From Heterostelium multicystogenum (Eukaryota > Evosea > Eumycetozoa > Acytosteliales > Acytosteliaceae), in the NCBI GenBank assembly GCA_003667245.1, contig RCNN01000246.1, forward strand, positions 1 through 64,000: 64,000 bases of DNA, given 5' to 3'. This document shows positions 36,706-51,400 of this stretch, one piece after another. The notes beneath the pieces are model-generated. The model did no database searches, had not been told where the DNA came from, and saw only the letters and a list, made by a program, of their open reading frames with translations. Every line of letters begins with the position of its first letter. Position 1 is the stretch's first letter. The position numbers and the translations under genes were made by a program.

Positions 36706-37895
36706 AATAAATAGCACTATTCAATACAACATCTGAATAACCAATAAAAATTTGATCCAATGCATTGAATTGGACATCAATGAAACAAAACTGTGATTTC
36801 AACTGAAACTTCATTGCACTTCGGTTGATCTAAAATCCATCAAAATACCCCCAGGATCGAATGGTTTTGATTTCTTTATTTTCCTGGGAATTCAACAAAC
36901 TTAAACCAAAATAATTATTTCTTTTCAAGTTGAGAATTTCTAAAATTTTGTTAATTTTTTAATATTGCTTAAATTTTTGAGAAAGGCTGGGGAATTAATT
37001 AATGAGGCAAACCTTTTATATAAATGTCAAAGTTGGACATACCAAGACTTTAGTAGTAGAATAACAGATATAAGTATATAGATTTATAGTTATTAATTAC
37101 AATGGTTTTTAGGAAAAATAATATTGTTTTGGTTTCTATGTGTATTTATTCTTAAGGATAATAAAATGGATACCAATTTTTTCAAAAGATCATTAATGTA
37201 CATTAGTTATTATTAAAACTATTGAGACAGTGATAGAAAATAAACTTGGTATCCACCAGTAGATCTGAATTATATCATATCAATCAGAACAATATTTCCA
37301 AAAATTGTAGTTAATATATATTCTATTTATATTTGTAAGAATACAGAGCTACTATCAATACTTTGGTACAATTTATATAATAGATCTTATCTAAGATACA
37401 TATTAATCGAATCTAATTAATATATAATTAATTAACAAAGAATTAAATGTAATCAATGAAAGGATTCCTATAATACCAAAGATCTGAAAATAGTTCATAG
37501 AGTTTAAGAATATATATATTGTATGTATTAATTTAATTCAAATATTTATTATTTACTAATTTTCTTTGTAAATAGATAATATCTAATTCAACCTTTGGAG
37601 ACCAAATATAAAAGAAAATCATTCCTTTGTTGAACTTTGTACCATTGCCATTGTAACATTACTTCCAATTTATTGGTGTTTTCTTCCCACGTCAAATACG
37701 AATTTATTTCTCACAACAAATGTCACTTAAAGGCGGTATTTGTCCTGGATACACTTAGTTTATTATCCCCTATAGGCAATAGATCTAAATAAAAGGAACT
37801 CAATAAATAAATATAAATCAATTTCTATATTTCATAAATGTTATTCAAAAAGTGTTAAATTAATTTATTGAAAAGAATAGATAATTTTATTAAAT
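36706..37895. other. intergenic
   Basis: 1.2 kb between convergent genes. It is AT-rich, with only short chance frames and no RNA gene recognised. Confidence 0.55.
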
Positions 37896-38362
37896 TTAAT
37901 ATTGGAGAGCACGAATGTAAAGGTTTGGTGATCTCATTCCACGGTCAATGTATCCAAAGACAAATTCTTTACCAGTGGCAATTCCTTGTCCGTATGATGG
38001 AAGTGAGAAGAATCCATTGTGGTATTCGATGTTCCAGACAGAGTTTTGATCACGTGGTCAAGGGTGCAATCGGTTGGATTGCAATGTTCTTCAAAGTTCT
38101 TGGTCCATAGTTAAAGACATGTACACGATACAATGTGAATGATTGTCCATTTTCAACCCAGCTACGCTCGATGGTTTGAACAACTGCAACTTGATCACAA
38201 TGATCTAAGAGTACACAATGACTGACTCCACCTTCGCAGATACAGACTTGACCTACACCGCATTTGCTTGGATCACAGACACCAGCAACGAAACTAGAGT
38301 TGACACCAGAAGACAAGCATGTGACGGCAACTAGCAAAAAAGCAAAAAGAGCAACTTTTCAT
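37896..38362 (-). CDS. secreted CBM49 carbohydrate-binding protein
   Basis: A small secreted protein of about 155 residues. ATG 38362 plus a one-base correction in the run at 38356-38359 gives the signal peptide KVALFAFLLVAVTCLSSG. A Cys-rich module follows (CDPSKCGVGQVCICEGG). The CBM49-type beta domain is recognised by SWVENGQSFTLYRVHVFNYG, TLKNIAIQP, WNIEYHNGFFSLPSYGQG and FGYIDRG, with the stop at 37896. CBM49 modules bind cellulose. Dictyostelids have many such secreted proteins, associated with the cellulose-containing matrix of stalk and spores. A second shift near 38055 is required. The Cys-rich part may be a separate EGF- or prespore-like module. Confidence 0.75.
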
Positions 38363-38974
38363 TTATAACTTTATAATTATAGTTTTAAATATTACTATTA
38401 ACTTTAAATGAATACTTATTTGATATTCAAAAGAAGTCAAAGACATTCTTTAAATAGTTTCCCAACCTTGATATTTTATGAAGCTCATCATTATTACAAA
38501 ACTTTAAATCTATTAATATTAGATTATTATTATTATTATTAGTATTATATATTATTCATAACTTTGTGATATCGTCATTGATTATGTTTATACAAAGTTT
38601 TATATTATTTCACAATTCATTACAACCCCATACTTTCGACTGCTACAGTAATAATTATTAAAGTTTAATGTAAACCACATATTCTCTTTTAAAAACACCT
38701 CTTTTTATTTGTTTTTAAATTCCTTTCTTATTACCTTTATAAATTAAAATTAAGTAAATGAAATACTTAATAAAATATATTAAAAATTGATTCTTATTCA
38801 AGAAACTAAAACATTATTAATTATTTCTGGAATTACAATTTACTTTGATATTCAGATCTGAATTTGAATCGTGAGCAAATAGTTTTTAATCTTTGTATGA
38901 TTTTTTTCTTTGATCAAAAATCTAAATGATCGTCATTCATTTCTTAATCAATTTTTAATAAAAATTTAATTAAA
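38363..38974. other. divergent intergenic region
   Basis: AT-rich spacer between the CBM49 gene and the F-box/LRR-like gene, with no supportable feature. Confidence 0.55.
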
Positions 38975-40479
38975 ATGATATCAAGTGTAGTAGTACATAG
39001 AATTATTATCGATAAATGTTGGACAGATAAGAGAATTAGTCTTTCCCACCTATTGGAGCTTGGGTTGGTATCAAAAAAGTTGGTTTGCTTACAATTCTAT
39101 GCGTGTCAATGAAAGAATGCAAATGAAGTTGATTATGCCTGCAAACGGAGTTTTAGATACCCTTGAAACACAGAATATTAAAACACATAACGAGTCTTTC
39201 AAAATACACTTTGCCAATAAGTATTGTCAATGGAACCAGTGTGTTAACCTCACCTGTCGACACATTGCCAACATTCGCAGAGTTTCTATCGAATGATAAC
39301 ACTGTTTGCTCCACCCAACATAGGGCAAACCCTCAAAAGAATAATAGTTGGAAACTCACCGAGCCTAAGAATGATAAGCGATCTGGTGATACACAACATT
39401 CAACCAATACATCATCTGCAGTTCGTTGTAAAAAATACTGGAGAAAAACAATGAGAGTGGAGTTAAGGTTCAATCGGTTTCCAACATCAGTCTTGACGCA
39501 ATGATCTACAATTACCAGGCGAAATCAAATCCATTGGATATTATCAGGTTTTTTGAATGTGGACGCGTTGGCTCTTCGATTCCGCCCTCCGAAAGCTGCA
39601 CCTTAATATGAATAGTTTGCGCACCAGTTCCAGTTTTTTGACGGATTTGTTTGGAGTCGATTCACCTCTTACCACGACCCTGGAGAAGTTGTGTATTGAG
39701 AATGTAGTTACCCAATTGGTCAATTCAACCAGAAATATTGCGGATACATCACTTTTCTCAAGCCTCGACAATCTCATGTCAATCAAAAGCATCAGTGTTG
39801 ACCAACCATTGGTTTTTTCAGAGTTATCTACAAACCCGGCAAACAAACTTTCTCAACAAACCAACACTAACATCACTGAGCATCGTGGTGCCACCAACAG
39901 GAGCAGAAGAGCTGTTTAAATCACTTAAAGTCAAAAAGCTCACCATTTTGCCTCACTTCGAAACCATTGATGTCAAAGTACAAAATTCATGGAAAACAGC
40001 AGTTTCTGAAAACCAGCACCGACGTGATGATAGACAACTTCAAGCTGGCAAAGTCAAATAATCTTCGTAAATTGACTCTCGGTGGACTCATCTCCACACC
40101 CACCCAAATGGATCGATTATGTGATACCATTTATCGCTGCAAGGTGCTTACCGAATTACATTTGGACTCGGTTTCTTTCGAAGATCCTAGAATAACTCCG
40201 AACCTCGTTGCGACCTTTTCATACTTCTTGAGAGCAATCACCAAGTGTACCAGTCTTCAGTTGGTTACTATTAAATTCAACCATCCACGCACTACCGAAA
40301 TCTGGAATACAATGTCCAGGGCTCTTAGAGAGATGTTCCACTCTACACACCTATTGGTAGAGTTTCATTTCACCAAGCACCATCTTTTCCAAAGCAAAAC
40401 AAAATCGAAAAGCGGAAGATTCAAAATACATTCAAATCAATCAGTATACCATACACTCAAGAATAGGAAAATCCGGTAA
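38975..40479 (+). CDS. F-box/LRR-like dictyostelid protein
   Basis: ATG 38975 opens with VVVHRIIIDKCWTDKRISLS followed by LLELGLVSKKL, which resembles the short F-box-like start of a large dictyostelid family. The rest is leucine-rich repeat-like (LRKLTLGGLISTPTQMDRL, LTELHLDSVSFEDP, LEKLCIENVVTQLV, LTSLSIVVPPTG) up to the stop at 40479. Frame changes lie near 39105, 39260, 39400-39540, 39850 and 39980. No intron is evident. Such proteins are presumed substrate adaptors of cullin ligases, but I see no direct evidence of the target. The many breaks and the expendable family make pseudogenisation possible here. Confidence 0.6.
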
Positions 40480-42724
40480 TTCAAGCTGCTATCTAATACC
40501 CAATGAAACTATTTTAAGAATTTTCAATCAAAACCAATTTAAATGTATTAATAATATCACATGTTTTTAATAATCCTAAAAATCAATATTATACAATAAT
40601 AAAGGTGGATGGATGGACAAATACTTGTATGTATTTTTAGAGTAACATCTCAGTGACTACAATTATAAGGTAGGTATTTGTAATTCTCTATTTTAAAGAA
40701 TAATTAATGGTTTTACCCATTCTCCATATTAGACATATGATAACTCTTTGTCTTTGTCTATAATCTATTTTAAACCTATACCTTTTTGTTTAGTTATAAT
40801 GATTCAAAAATGAAATATCTTTCTATTTTAAGAAATTTTATAAAATACGAATCATCCTAAAAATAACAGATATTCGAATACATAAAAACACTTGTGTGTA
40901 TTTGTATACAGATAATATTGGTTAATAATGTCAGTTGGAAAAAATAACAAACACGCACTCCCACATATAAAATAATTCGATTTACTAAAAATACCTGTTC
41001 TTATGTCATTAGATAAATTTTCGAACAAAGGATGTTTATTTGAAAAAGGAAGTGCAACATATACTCTATATATCATTAGGATCATGTTTATTATGAACAA
41101 CATCTAGGGAAAACAATAACCCTGATGTCATGTATGACTTAACTTGTATGGTTATCGTTGAACGACAACATCTCGACCTATATGTCATGACCTTGCATTA
41201 CAACATCAAAACTAACAATGAACTAAATATAAATGTTATAACATTCATTTTATTCACAAATTATATAATATACATTTTTTAAACCAGTGACATTTATAAA
41301 TTATAAAAATCTTATTGGTTGTTATTTTAATATTCACTTCCCTATTGTAAAGTGATGTTAATAACAACAACAACATTTCACCAACTATTGACGTTTCATA
41401 CTATACAAATTCCCATTTTAGAAACAATACAATATTCTGTGTTCAATTCTTAGCATTCATTACAACATCACAAGCTATAAACAACACTAAACACACCACA
41501 CTCTATGGTATACAATAACAACTATAACATTCATCTATACAAGCTTCATTATAGTGATTCTAGATAATATTAGATAAAACTAGTGTTTTCTGTATTTATC
41601 AAACAATTTGTTCCTATAATTTCACAACTTTTATTGTTTGTATTTTAATCCATCTAATTAACACACACCAGTAATTAATTATACTAACCAAACCATACCA
41701 TATGCTATTTAACTTAACACAACAGGTAGAATAAATTAGATCACAATCAAATCATATGATTATTATTTTAACTGTCTCCATTTCATTAAGATAGTACTAC
41801 CTTGTATTAATTAAAGTATAAAAAATACCCCGCTGTGTTGATTTTCACCTCCACCTCAACTACCACTACTACTACTGTCTATGTCAAATTAAAACACATA
41901 TATATAACATAGTATCACAACACGACACGACACGACACCATCCAATAAACGTCATATTCATACTATCTATGATTATGTATACACCATCATCAGAGTGTTA
42001 CAATTTGACTAAAACAACAATATTAAGTACAATTCTATTATAGATTCACAGTATTGTTACTTTGAATTTTAAATATTTTGAAAAGAGTCTACCACATTTA
42101 CACAACAAATAACCTATTAAACACAAACCATTCACTTCACATATATATTTTTTCTCACTTTCCATATTGGTCAGATCGACAGACAGCATTAAAGTTCCAT
42201 TGATAATCGTTATAAAAGCTCATCTATTTAAGCTGAACTTTAAACTATTCAATCATCTATTCAAACTTCACAAATATAAACAATTTTACTAATAGAACTA
42301 ATTAGTAATTTATTCGTAATCAGACACATCTATAAAACTTAAATTCAACCTTTTGGCTCATCATCTCAATATATTTGTATATAACTAAAATTTACATTGT
42401 TATATTTTATAATTTATAAAATACCTTTTTAATTTATCAAAATCCATTTATTTACAACCTATCTATTCAAAAATATTTATTTTTTTATTTTGTAAAAGAT
42501 AATACTTTATTCGTATCTAATCCAAATCCCAATCCAATATCCCAAAAGCAATCTCCACCTTTTTAATATATATATATTTAATTTTAGTCATTGACTTTAA
42601 AGAATAATACCTTTTTTTAATTTTACATTTATATATTTATTTCTTGTAATTCATCAATACAAATACTTTAATAATAGTCAAATATATTGTTTTAAAATAT
42701 TTATCTTTAAATAATTTCTATAAA
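40480..42724. other. 2.2-kb non-coding region
   Basis: AT-rich spacer between co-oriented genes. It contains CGACA/ACACG-type repeats near 41915-41940 and many TA tracts. The 83-codon minus frame at 40852-41103 is hydrophobic and unsupported. No RNA gene is recognised. Confidence 0.5.
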
Positions 42725-43070
42725 ATGCCTCCAATCCTTGACCAACAACCATCTCACTTGATGAACCCAAAGGAGTACATCAGTTCCATTGAATCATCTG
42801 GAATGCCCAAGGTTGATTATATAATGGACAAACATAGAGCTACTACCTATGAAGAAATCATTGAAAATGAAACCTCCAAAGATTATTTCCAAGATTCGAT
42901 CAAAATCATTACCAAAAAAGCAATCCATGTCAAAATTGTAAAAGACATTGTACCAACGAAACTGCTTGTGACCGATGTGGAAAAGGAACTTATTGTTCAA
43001 GTGATTGCCAATACGCTCATTGGACTTTCCACAAGAAGAATTGCAGAGATTTGGGAATGGTAATTAAATT
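42725..43070 (+). CDS. small MYND zinc-finger protein
   Basis: The plain frame gives 112 codons. Adding one A to the run at 42914-42919 switches, after about 64 residues, into a clear MYND finger. This shows PCQNCKRHC, then CDRCGKGTYCSSDCQ, then AHWTFHKKNC, which are the Cys/His ligands and Trp of a MYND domain. MYND fingers bind proline-rich partners in chromatin and signalling proteins. The first part (MPPILDQQPSHLMNPKEYIS) is not recognised. The true stop after the finger is uncertain: the corrected frame continues past 43070 into Lys/Ile-rich, UTR-like sequence, or another small error ends it. The A-tract-rich leader supports the ATG at 42725. Confidence 0.7.
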
Positions 43071-43331
43071 AAAGAGAAAAATCTTTCTAAATAATCCGAA
43101 AATCATCATATTTATAAATATAATAGTAATAACAAAAAAAAAGAAAAAAGTGTTTTATCTTTTTTTTTCATAACAAAAAAACTTTAAAGAAATAAAAATA
43201 GTTAGTTTATTTATTTGTAAAATTGTGTATTTAAAAAATTATTTAACAATCGAGAAATTTGATAGATGAGGAGTGGATTATTGTACATTTTAAAAAACAA
43301 AAAAATACAAGACAATGATTTACATATACGT

Positions 43332-44655
43332 TTAAAATATTATTATTATTAATCTTCTATTCTTTCTATATTTAAAATTTAATTCGATGCGGCAGCCCTT
43401 AACTCTCGCTTCTCTCTCTTCCCAGTATTTTCCGTTAAACTTCCATCTGTATTTGTGGTCAGGGTCCTCAACCTTGTGGAAATATTTGGTTTCATACTCT
43501 TGGTTGGCGGCAAACTCTGTTTCTCTTGTCCTCTCTCTGTTTCTCTTCCAAAATGTGTTTTTGTTTACCTGCAGTTTCGAAATCACCAGCCTCCAAAGCT
43601 CTTCTGTCAGATCTCATTCTGCTGTCAGTTGGTGGCAAAATCTTTTCGTACTCTGGGGTCAAGTTGATGATGTTATCGACCAACCATTGTGGGAAGTTTG
43701 AATTTGTTGGTGATTTGCTCCTTTGAAGCCTCCCAGATAGTGGTTCCGTTTGGTGAGTTTTGTCCGTTGGACATGACTTCGTAGAGAACGAGGTTTCTCG
43801 TTCCACTTACCGACCAATCTGTATCTGACTTGCTCTTCGCTGTCCATGATTTCACCGCTGACGGTGTAACGACCAGCACCCAACCAACCAGACTTGGCAA
43901 ACTTGAGGACACACTTGTCACCAGTGGTGTGGTTCTCAATGACGAGATCTCCATAATGGTCCAACCACATGTAACCAATGATAATGTTGTGACATGAAGT
44001 TACCAAATGACCCAGGTGTAGTGCTCACCGGTCTTGTTGATGGTAAAGTGATTGGTACCAGCAATCTCAACCTCAGATGAATTACCGTAGAACTTTGACT
44101 TCAACTCAGTCTCCAATTGAAGAGTGTACTCGGAAGTGGTAGTCTCAGAAACACCAATGGGTGGGTGATGGCTGACTTGCTCAGCAATGAATTTGTATCC
44201 TTTTTCTCCTTCTTGTACAACTTCAAAAGTTTCACCTAAAATTGGGTTGAATGGTTTCTCTTTAAAAAATTTGAAAATTAATACATCGAGCTCTGAATTA
44301 TTTTTCCATCCTCTGTAAACTACTTACTGGTTCTGATAGCAGTTGAGTAGAGACCACAATTGAAAGCAGCTAGGTATGCAAGACGGTGGTATGGGCTGGT
44401 TGATGAGACAGCCTTGTCCAATAGAGCACTGTATTGGAGTGGTTCAGCCATGACTTGAAGGAAAGAAACTGGCTCGAAGATCCATACTGGAAGTGAGATC
44501 ATAGAAGTGATATCCTTACCAACATAGGATGACAATTGTTTGAATAAACCTTTTCTTTGTTCTTGGTCGTCTGGTGTTTGTCCCTTGTTATCACCATTGT
44601 CTTCGACTTGCAGGTTGTTTTCACCACCAACCAAACTTTTCATATAATTCCACAT
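43332..44655 (-). CDS. oxysterol-binding protein (ORD only)
   Basis: A short OSBP-related lipid-transfer protein without PH or ankyrin domains, as is usual in dictyostelids. ATG 44655 begins MWNYMKSLVGGE, and VWIFEPVSFLQVMAEPLQY follows. A 68-base intron (44260-44327) precedes KPFNPILGETFE and the family signature EQVSHHPP (about 44180). The ORD continues with EVEIAGTNHFTI, YMWLDHYGDLVIENH, CVLKFAKSGW and the terminal KYFHKVEDPDHKYRWKF. Such proteins exchange sterols or PI4P at membrane contacts. Frame changes lie near 43990, 43780, 43690 and 43540. The final residues before 43332 are uncertain because they run into A/T-rich sequence. Confidence 0.9.
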
Positions 44656-46990
44656 GTTTTGATTGTATTTACTGTTCTATTAGAAACTAAAAATGTATGA
44701 CTTAAATTGATATATAGACTTGTTGTAGTATTGATTGAATACGATTTGCCTCTACCTTGTTTTATTTCTCTCAACTGTTATTATTACTGTTTGGTATTAC
44801 AAATAACTATAAATATGAAAAAGTAATTTATATTAATATAAAAATATTTAATAAATAAAACTAAACTAAACAATGTATAATTTGATTAATATCAAAATTA
44901 TTATTATTATTATTATTATTATTAAACAATTTAAAAGATGAATTAATAATTATTATTTACAAAAAATAAATGTTAGATTGGAGAAAAAAAAGAGAAACAT
45001 TAAAAAACGATACGTTGATCTCTATTCTATTATGTTTTGATTGTATTGCTGTGTGTGTCTGTCTATTCCATCAACTCACTAATTTGATTTCTTATTTATT
45101 TATGAATTAAATAGAAACGGTGATGTCTATCCTTACTTGAAAATAATCAACAAAATATAAAATAATAATTAATTGATGTGTGAAGGTGATAATTTATCAA
45201 ATAGAATTATTTGGGGTTATTTTGATGTTATTTGGGTTAATTATTATTATTATTATTATTTATAAAATTGTAGTTGAGTTTGTGAATCAATAAATAGGAC
45301 AAGACAATATTAATACAGTAAAATATTGTGAATTTAATTTAATTAAAAAAAACACTAATATGGTGAATAGCAAGTGGTTATTGCTGACTGCTTCTGCTGC
45401 TGCTTCTATTGTTTTATCATAAAATACATTGTCATTCTATCTCTAAAAACAACAATAAATTTAATAGTATTATTACACTTAGTTAATTGATTTTTTGTCG
45501 CCTGATAATATATGAATATTTATGATAACAATGCCCTTAATGGAATTGATATTAATAATATAATGAAGTTGAACAAGTAATGCAGTCTTATCTATGCAAC
45601 AAAAATAACCAGATGCTGAATTTCCAAAAAAAAAAAGGTTTTTTTTGTTTAACTGAATTAATATAATTTAAAATCGGTTGGCACAATTGCTTATGCTTTT
45701 GCATTCCAAGTCCAGACATCTAACTTTGATGCAATTATATCTGTTACCACTGAATGTGTATGAATAGAAGGAGTAGTGCAACATCAGCATAAGTTCAGCA
45801 GCGATTATTAAAGATCAAAAAAAAGATGATGCAGAAGTGAACTTGGTATTTTCGACCGAATATAACTAACAAGCTATGTTCAGTAATAACAGACATGAAT
45901 GACATTGCTATTCCTACTTATAGATAACTATCTTACAAAATAATAATAATAATAATATTATGTATTTTTCTTTTTTGTTATTTTTACCTTATAAAATATT
46001 ATAGATAGAAAAAGGGTTTGTATGTTTGGGTTTCTGTGTTAATTAATTAACTACTTTTGTCATTAGAAGAAGTCTTAAAAAATAAAATAATATTATTCAA
46101 TTTTTTTTAAAAAATTATTATTATTAATTCATTTATTATAAAAAACTGAATTGAGCAATTAAAATCGACGCATCTACAAGGTTACAAGGGGTACATTTCG
46201 TAGAGGTCTTCTTTTCAGTTCTTTTGGCAAGTTGACAAGTTTTTGTTGTTTTTTTTTGATGCTGTTGCAAAAACATCATAACTTGTCAATGAACAAACGT
46301 TATGGTCAACATGTTGTCACATCCAGCTTTGCTGTAAACTCAGTCATCTTTAATTATAGTTTACAAAGATATTAATGAAATGCTTTAACATTAATTAATT
46401 TAATGATCTTGATTTACGAATCTATTACACATTAGTTATTACATCATTATTATCAATCATCCAAACCATTGTTATCAGTTAATGGTTGTCCATTCATAAA
46501 TTGGTGGATAATTAAGAGCCTCAGTAATTGTAGTAATTAATGTAAAGATGCGTCAATATATATATCATCAGCAAGTTAGTTATCATTTAGTAATAATTTG
46601 TATTGTTACCAAGCTCATCTACAGTAATAATAATACAAATATTATATTGTTGTATACAACATAACATATAATTTAGATTGAGAGTAACATTAATATTTGG
46701 TGAAAGTTTTGGTCAATGATATTGACAACCAAGTCAACATGTTTTTCTTTCTCCCCCCATTGACAAAAAAAATTATTACAAAAATAAAAATTAATTTGAA
46801 ATTTGTATTGGGGTAGGGGGATTCGTGTTAAGTCAAAGTAGCAGATGAGATTGACCAAAATAATACTACTTCTTTACAGTGTAATCAATCATCATTAAAC
46901 ATTATTAATATTGTTGTTATTATTATTATTTTGTTTTTGTAATATTGATTAGTATAGAGATAGAATTCTATAGCAGTAGTAGAGAGTAAG
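44656..46990. other. 2.3-kb non-coding region
   Basis: Divergent spacer between OSBP and GMD. It has TTA repeats (44901-44925 and 45240-45260), poly-T, and a more complex stretch at 45660-45900 without a frame. An inverted repeat lies at 46232-46289. A minus frame at 46673-46858 is unsupported. Confidence 0.55.
46232..46289. repeat. 10-bp inverted repeat with 38-base spacer
   Basis: TTGACAAGTT (46232-46241) and AACTTGTCAA (46280-46289) are perfect complements. Smaller complementary pieces (TTTTTG and CAAAAA) lie inside. It could form a hairpin RNA; no family is recognised. Confidence 0.5.
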
Positions 46991-48306
<1,316 letters not shown>

Positions 48307-48455
48307 AATTTTTTTATATCAAAAAAAACAGCAAACAACAATCTATAAACAATAAATCGTCGTCTTCTATAACAGAATTTATACATGGATTGCAAAGATT
48401 TATTAGTTCTGATAACATATTTTGACAATATTTAATTTATTTAAGTAATTTTAAT

Positions 48456-51400
48456 TTAAATCCATGAAGACCAACCTGCCCATGCTCTTGCTAAAATATT
48501 TTGGATCTGTTGCTTGGTCAATGAGGCAGTCAACTTGTTCTTTTGGGAGTGGCGCAAATTTGACCGACCTTTGCTCTGATATTGTGTTTTGGATCACCTT
48601 TTACAACGGTCTGAATACTTTTTTTCGTAGATTTGTCCTTTGTGGACAGAGCTGGAAAGTTCTTCACTAGTAATATATGCTGGATTCCATCTTTCAAGTT
48701 TTCTTCTTGCAATGTCGACTTTTTCTTTAGGAACCACGATTCAGCTGATTTATGACCTTTTCCTTGTTCTTTTACCAAGACGAGAGGCCAACTTGATCCA
48801 ATCAATAAGTGGCTCTTTTACAAAAGACGTCCATTGTACTCAGTAGGAAATCTTTGTTATTTTGGATAGCAGTAAGTGTGTGAGTCATGTTGTGCGACAG
48901 CAAACCAACTGAATCCAATGGCATCAAGAAGCTAGTAAATTGACGAGTAAGACGGAAAGGCATCAATTCTGGAATTGGCAAGAATTGAGTTGCTGTACCA
49001 AAGGCATGACCAAAATCAATACCAATAAGTATTCCATCCTTCTGACTGATCAAAAAGTTTTCCAAATGACGATCTCCAATACCAATGATATAGGAACAAA
49101 TGCTAAAGGTGGCCAATGAGCGAGCGAATGAATTACGGATGAAAAGATATGATTCTGGAGATGATGAAATGGACCAAATTCCATTTTGTAAAAGATTCGA
49201 TGGCACTTTATCGTGTTGTTTCTCTTGTTTCTTGACAGCATCATTGCGATCAGAGTGCATAAACATCTGTTGATATAATGGTCCAGCTGGTGGATTTGGC
49301 GATTTAATGTACTTTGCGAATGAATTAATCCAGTCATTATGAATCTTGTAAGCCTCCATTCTAGAGAGTGAGACATTGGATCTCTCTACTTTTTGGTGTA
49401 CTGCCATTTGATCTTCAATGATCTCTTTGAGTGGTTTGGTGTCATTGAGCCACTCGATGATACCGACTTTTCCAGTCATAGGGACAACCTGATATGTCTT
49501 GATATGTAGTCCACGCTTAGAGGTGGCTGGGTCACGTTTAAGAAATTTCGTTCATCACAAAGAATAGCTGCTGAATACGTTGATCAAGTCTGAGATCTTC
49601 ACCACCTTTAATCAAGAATGGATAGTCTTGCTCATCACTACCATGTATTTTAATTCTCTTTGGCTTACGAAGAGAGCCCATAACCAAAAGATTTGGATCG
49701 AATGAGGATATTTTAATATGAATCTCTGGCTGTGGTTTGGAAGTACCGTGGTATTGACCTGGTAGCTCTATTTCAGTCAATTGGTTGGAGCGATCGAATT
49801 CTACAAAGCCAGCTGCTGAAATCCTTTAGTTTCATAGTGGCAGTGGAAGATGGTTTCATGGTCTTGGCCATTTTTCCAGACATATCAGATACGATTTCAA
49901 TTAATTTCTTTACATCCATTTTGACCAACTTTGCGCCATCTTTACCCGAAGTGCTGGTTATAATGATGTTCCCACTCTTTAGCAAATTTAATATTGTAAT
50001 CTCCTTTGGACCGTTATGCGGATTGAAGCAATCGTTGTAGATTTCTACACCAAGTTTTTGAATTTCGGATGTGTTAATCGGAGTTGATTTCAACATGGTC
50101 TTGACGGTTTCCATATAGTCTTTGAAGCGATGCTCTGGATGAGTTAATCTCTTCAAATTCACTAATAGAGTATCCAGCAGTGGATTTCTGAGGGTTTGTT
50201 CTAACTTAGCTGTCATCTTCTTGGCGGTTGCACCAAATTGCTCACTGCTAATCTTGAATGGGAAGTATATTGCTTGGGATAGTGAGTAGCAATTTCTTGA
50301 AGAATAGGAAGAATATAGGGAGCCTGTGGGCATATCCAAATATGGGAACATTTGACTTTGCCAACGGATGAACATCCAACATGGTATCTGTTTGGTTCTT
50401 TCAACAAACTCCTTGGCTGCCTTATCATATTGTGTGATGATTTCAATAATCTTGGGAATTTCTCAATGGCTCCTGGAATTTCCTGTTGAATGGCATTCAT
50501 GATTGAGTTGACCGTCGAGATTGCCAGTTTATTGGTATCTTTCAGATTGATCTCACGTTTTTGTAGTTCGGTGTCACAGAAATTACCAATTGGAGGTATG
50601 CACTCTTGGATTTGTGTGAGGAGGAATTGGAGTCGTATAGTTGAATACTCTGGCTATAAGATTGATAGGCAAGAGCAAACAATTCACTTGAAAGTTTAGT
50701 TGTTGGGAGCGAAGATAAAGAGGTAACTCCATTCTTCTTGACGCTGTCCATAACTGTGTTGGATCCCAGTTTTTGATCGAGTTGATAAATCTCCCATTGA
50801 ATATTACGTGGAGACGTTTGTATCTCTGAAGATTGTCAGGATTGTTCTTGATCGATTCTTCATCCGATTTAGACTCAACGAATTTCAATGCTTTCACAAA
50901 TCTATCTAGAGTTTCCACTTGTGTGGGACTGTTCTTTGCCTTTAGACAGTAGATCTTGATTAGGGAGCTAACCAATGGGAATGCCAAATCGTTGTCCTTT
51001 GTCTTGGGATAGCTCTTTACTGCCAAACGGAAATAGGCTTCAGATACGATGATGTTTCCAAGTTTTCTGGAACCTTTTGGACATCTGATGATATAGCTCT
51101 GCACGCTCACGAATAAGAAGATTCTTAACATTGTTTTCTTTTTCATCGTCGTTGTTGTTTCTGTCCAATGAATCTCTCATAGATCTTCTCAAGCAAAACA
51201 CTCCTGAAGCTGACAAGATCGTCCCAAACTAGAATGTCGTCAAGAACTGATGGATATCTCTTTTTCCATAGTGAAACTAGCTTCTCCATTTTATCTACCT
51301 GTATAGTTCTCTTTTTCGTTGGTGACCAATCCAAGGAACTCCTCAACTTCTACAACCTTTTGAATAGGTTGTAGAAGACGGTGTCGACTAGCAAGTGCAA

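Noticed and set aside
40852..41103. 83-codon hydrophobic minus frame
   Set aside because: Isolated in AT-rich spacer, no splice or homology signal; probably chance.
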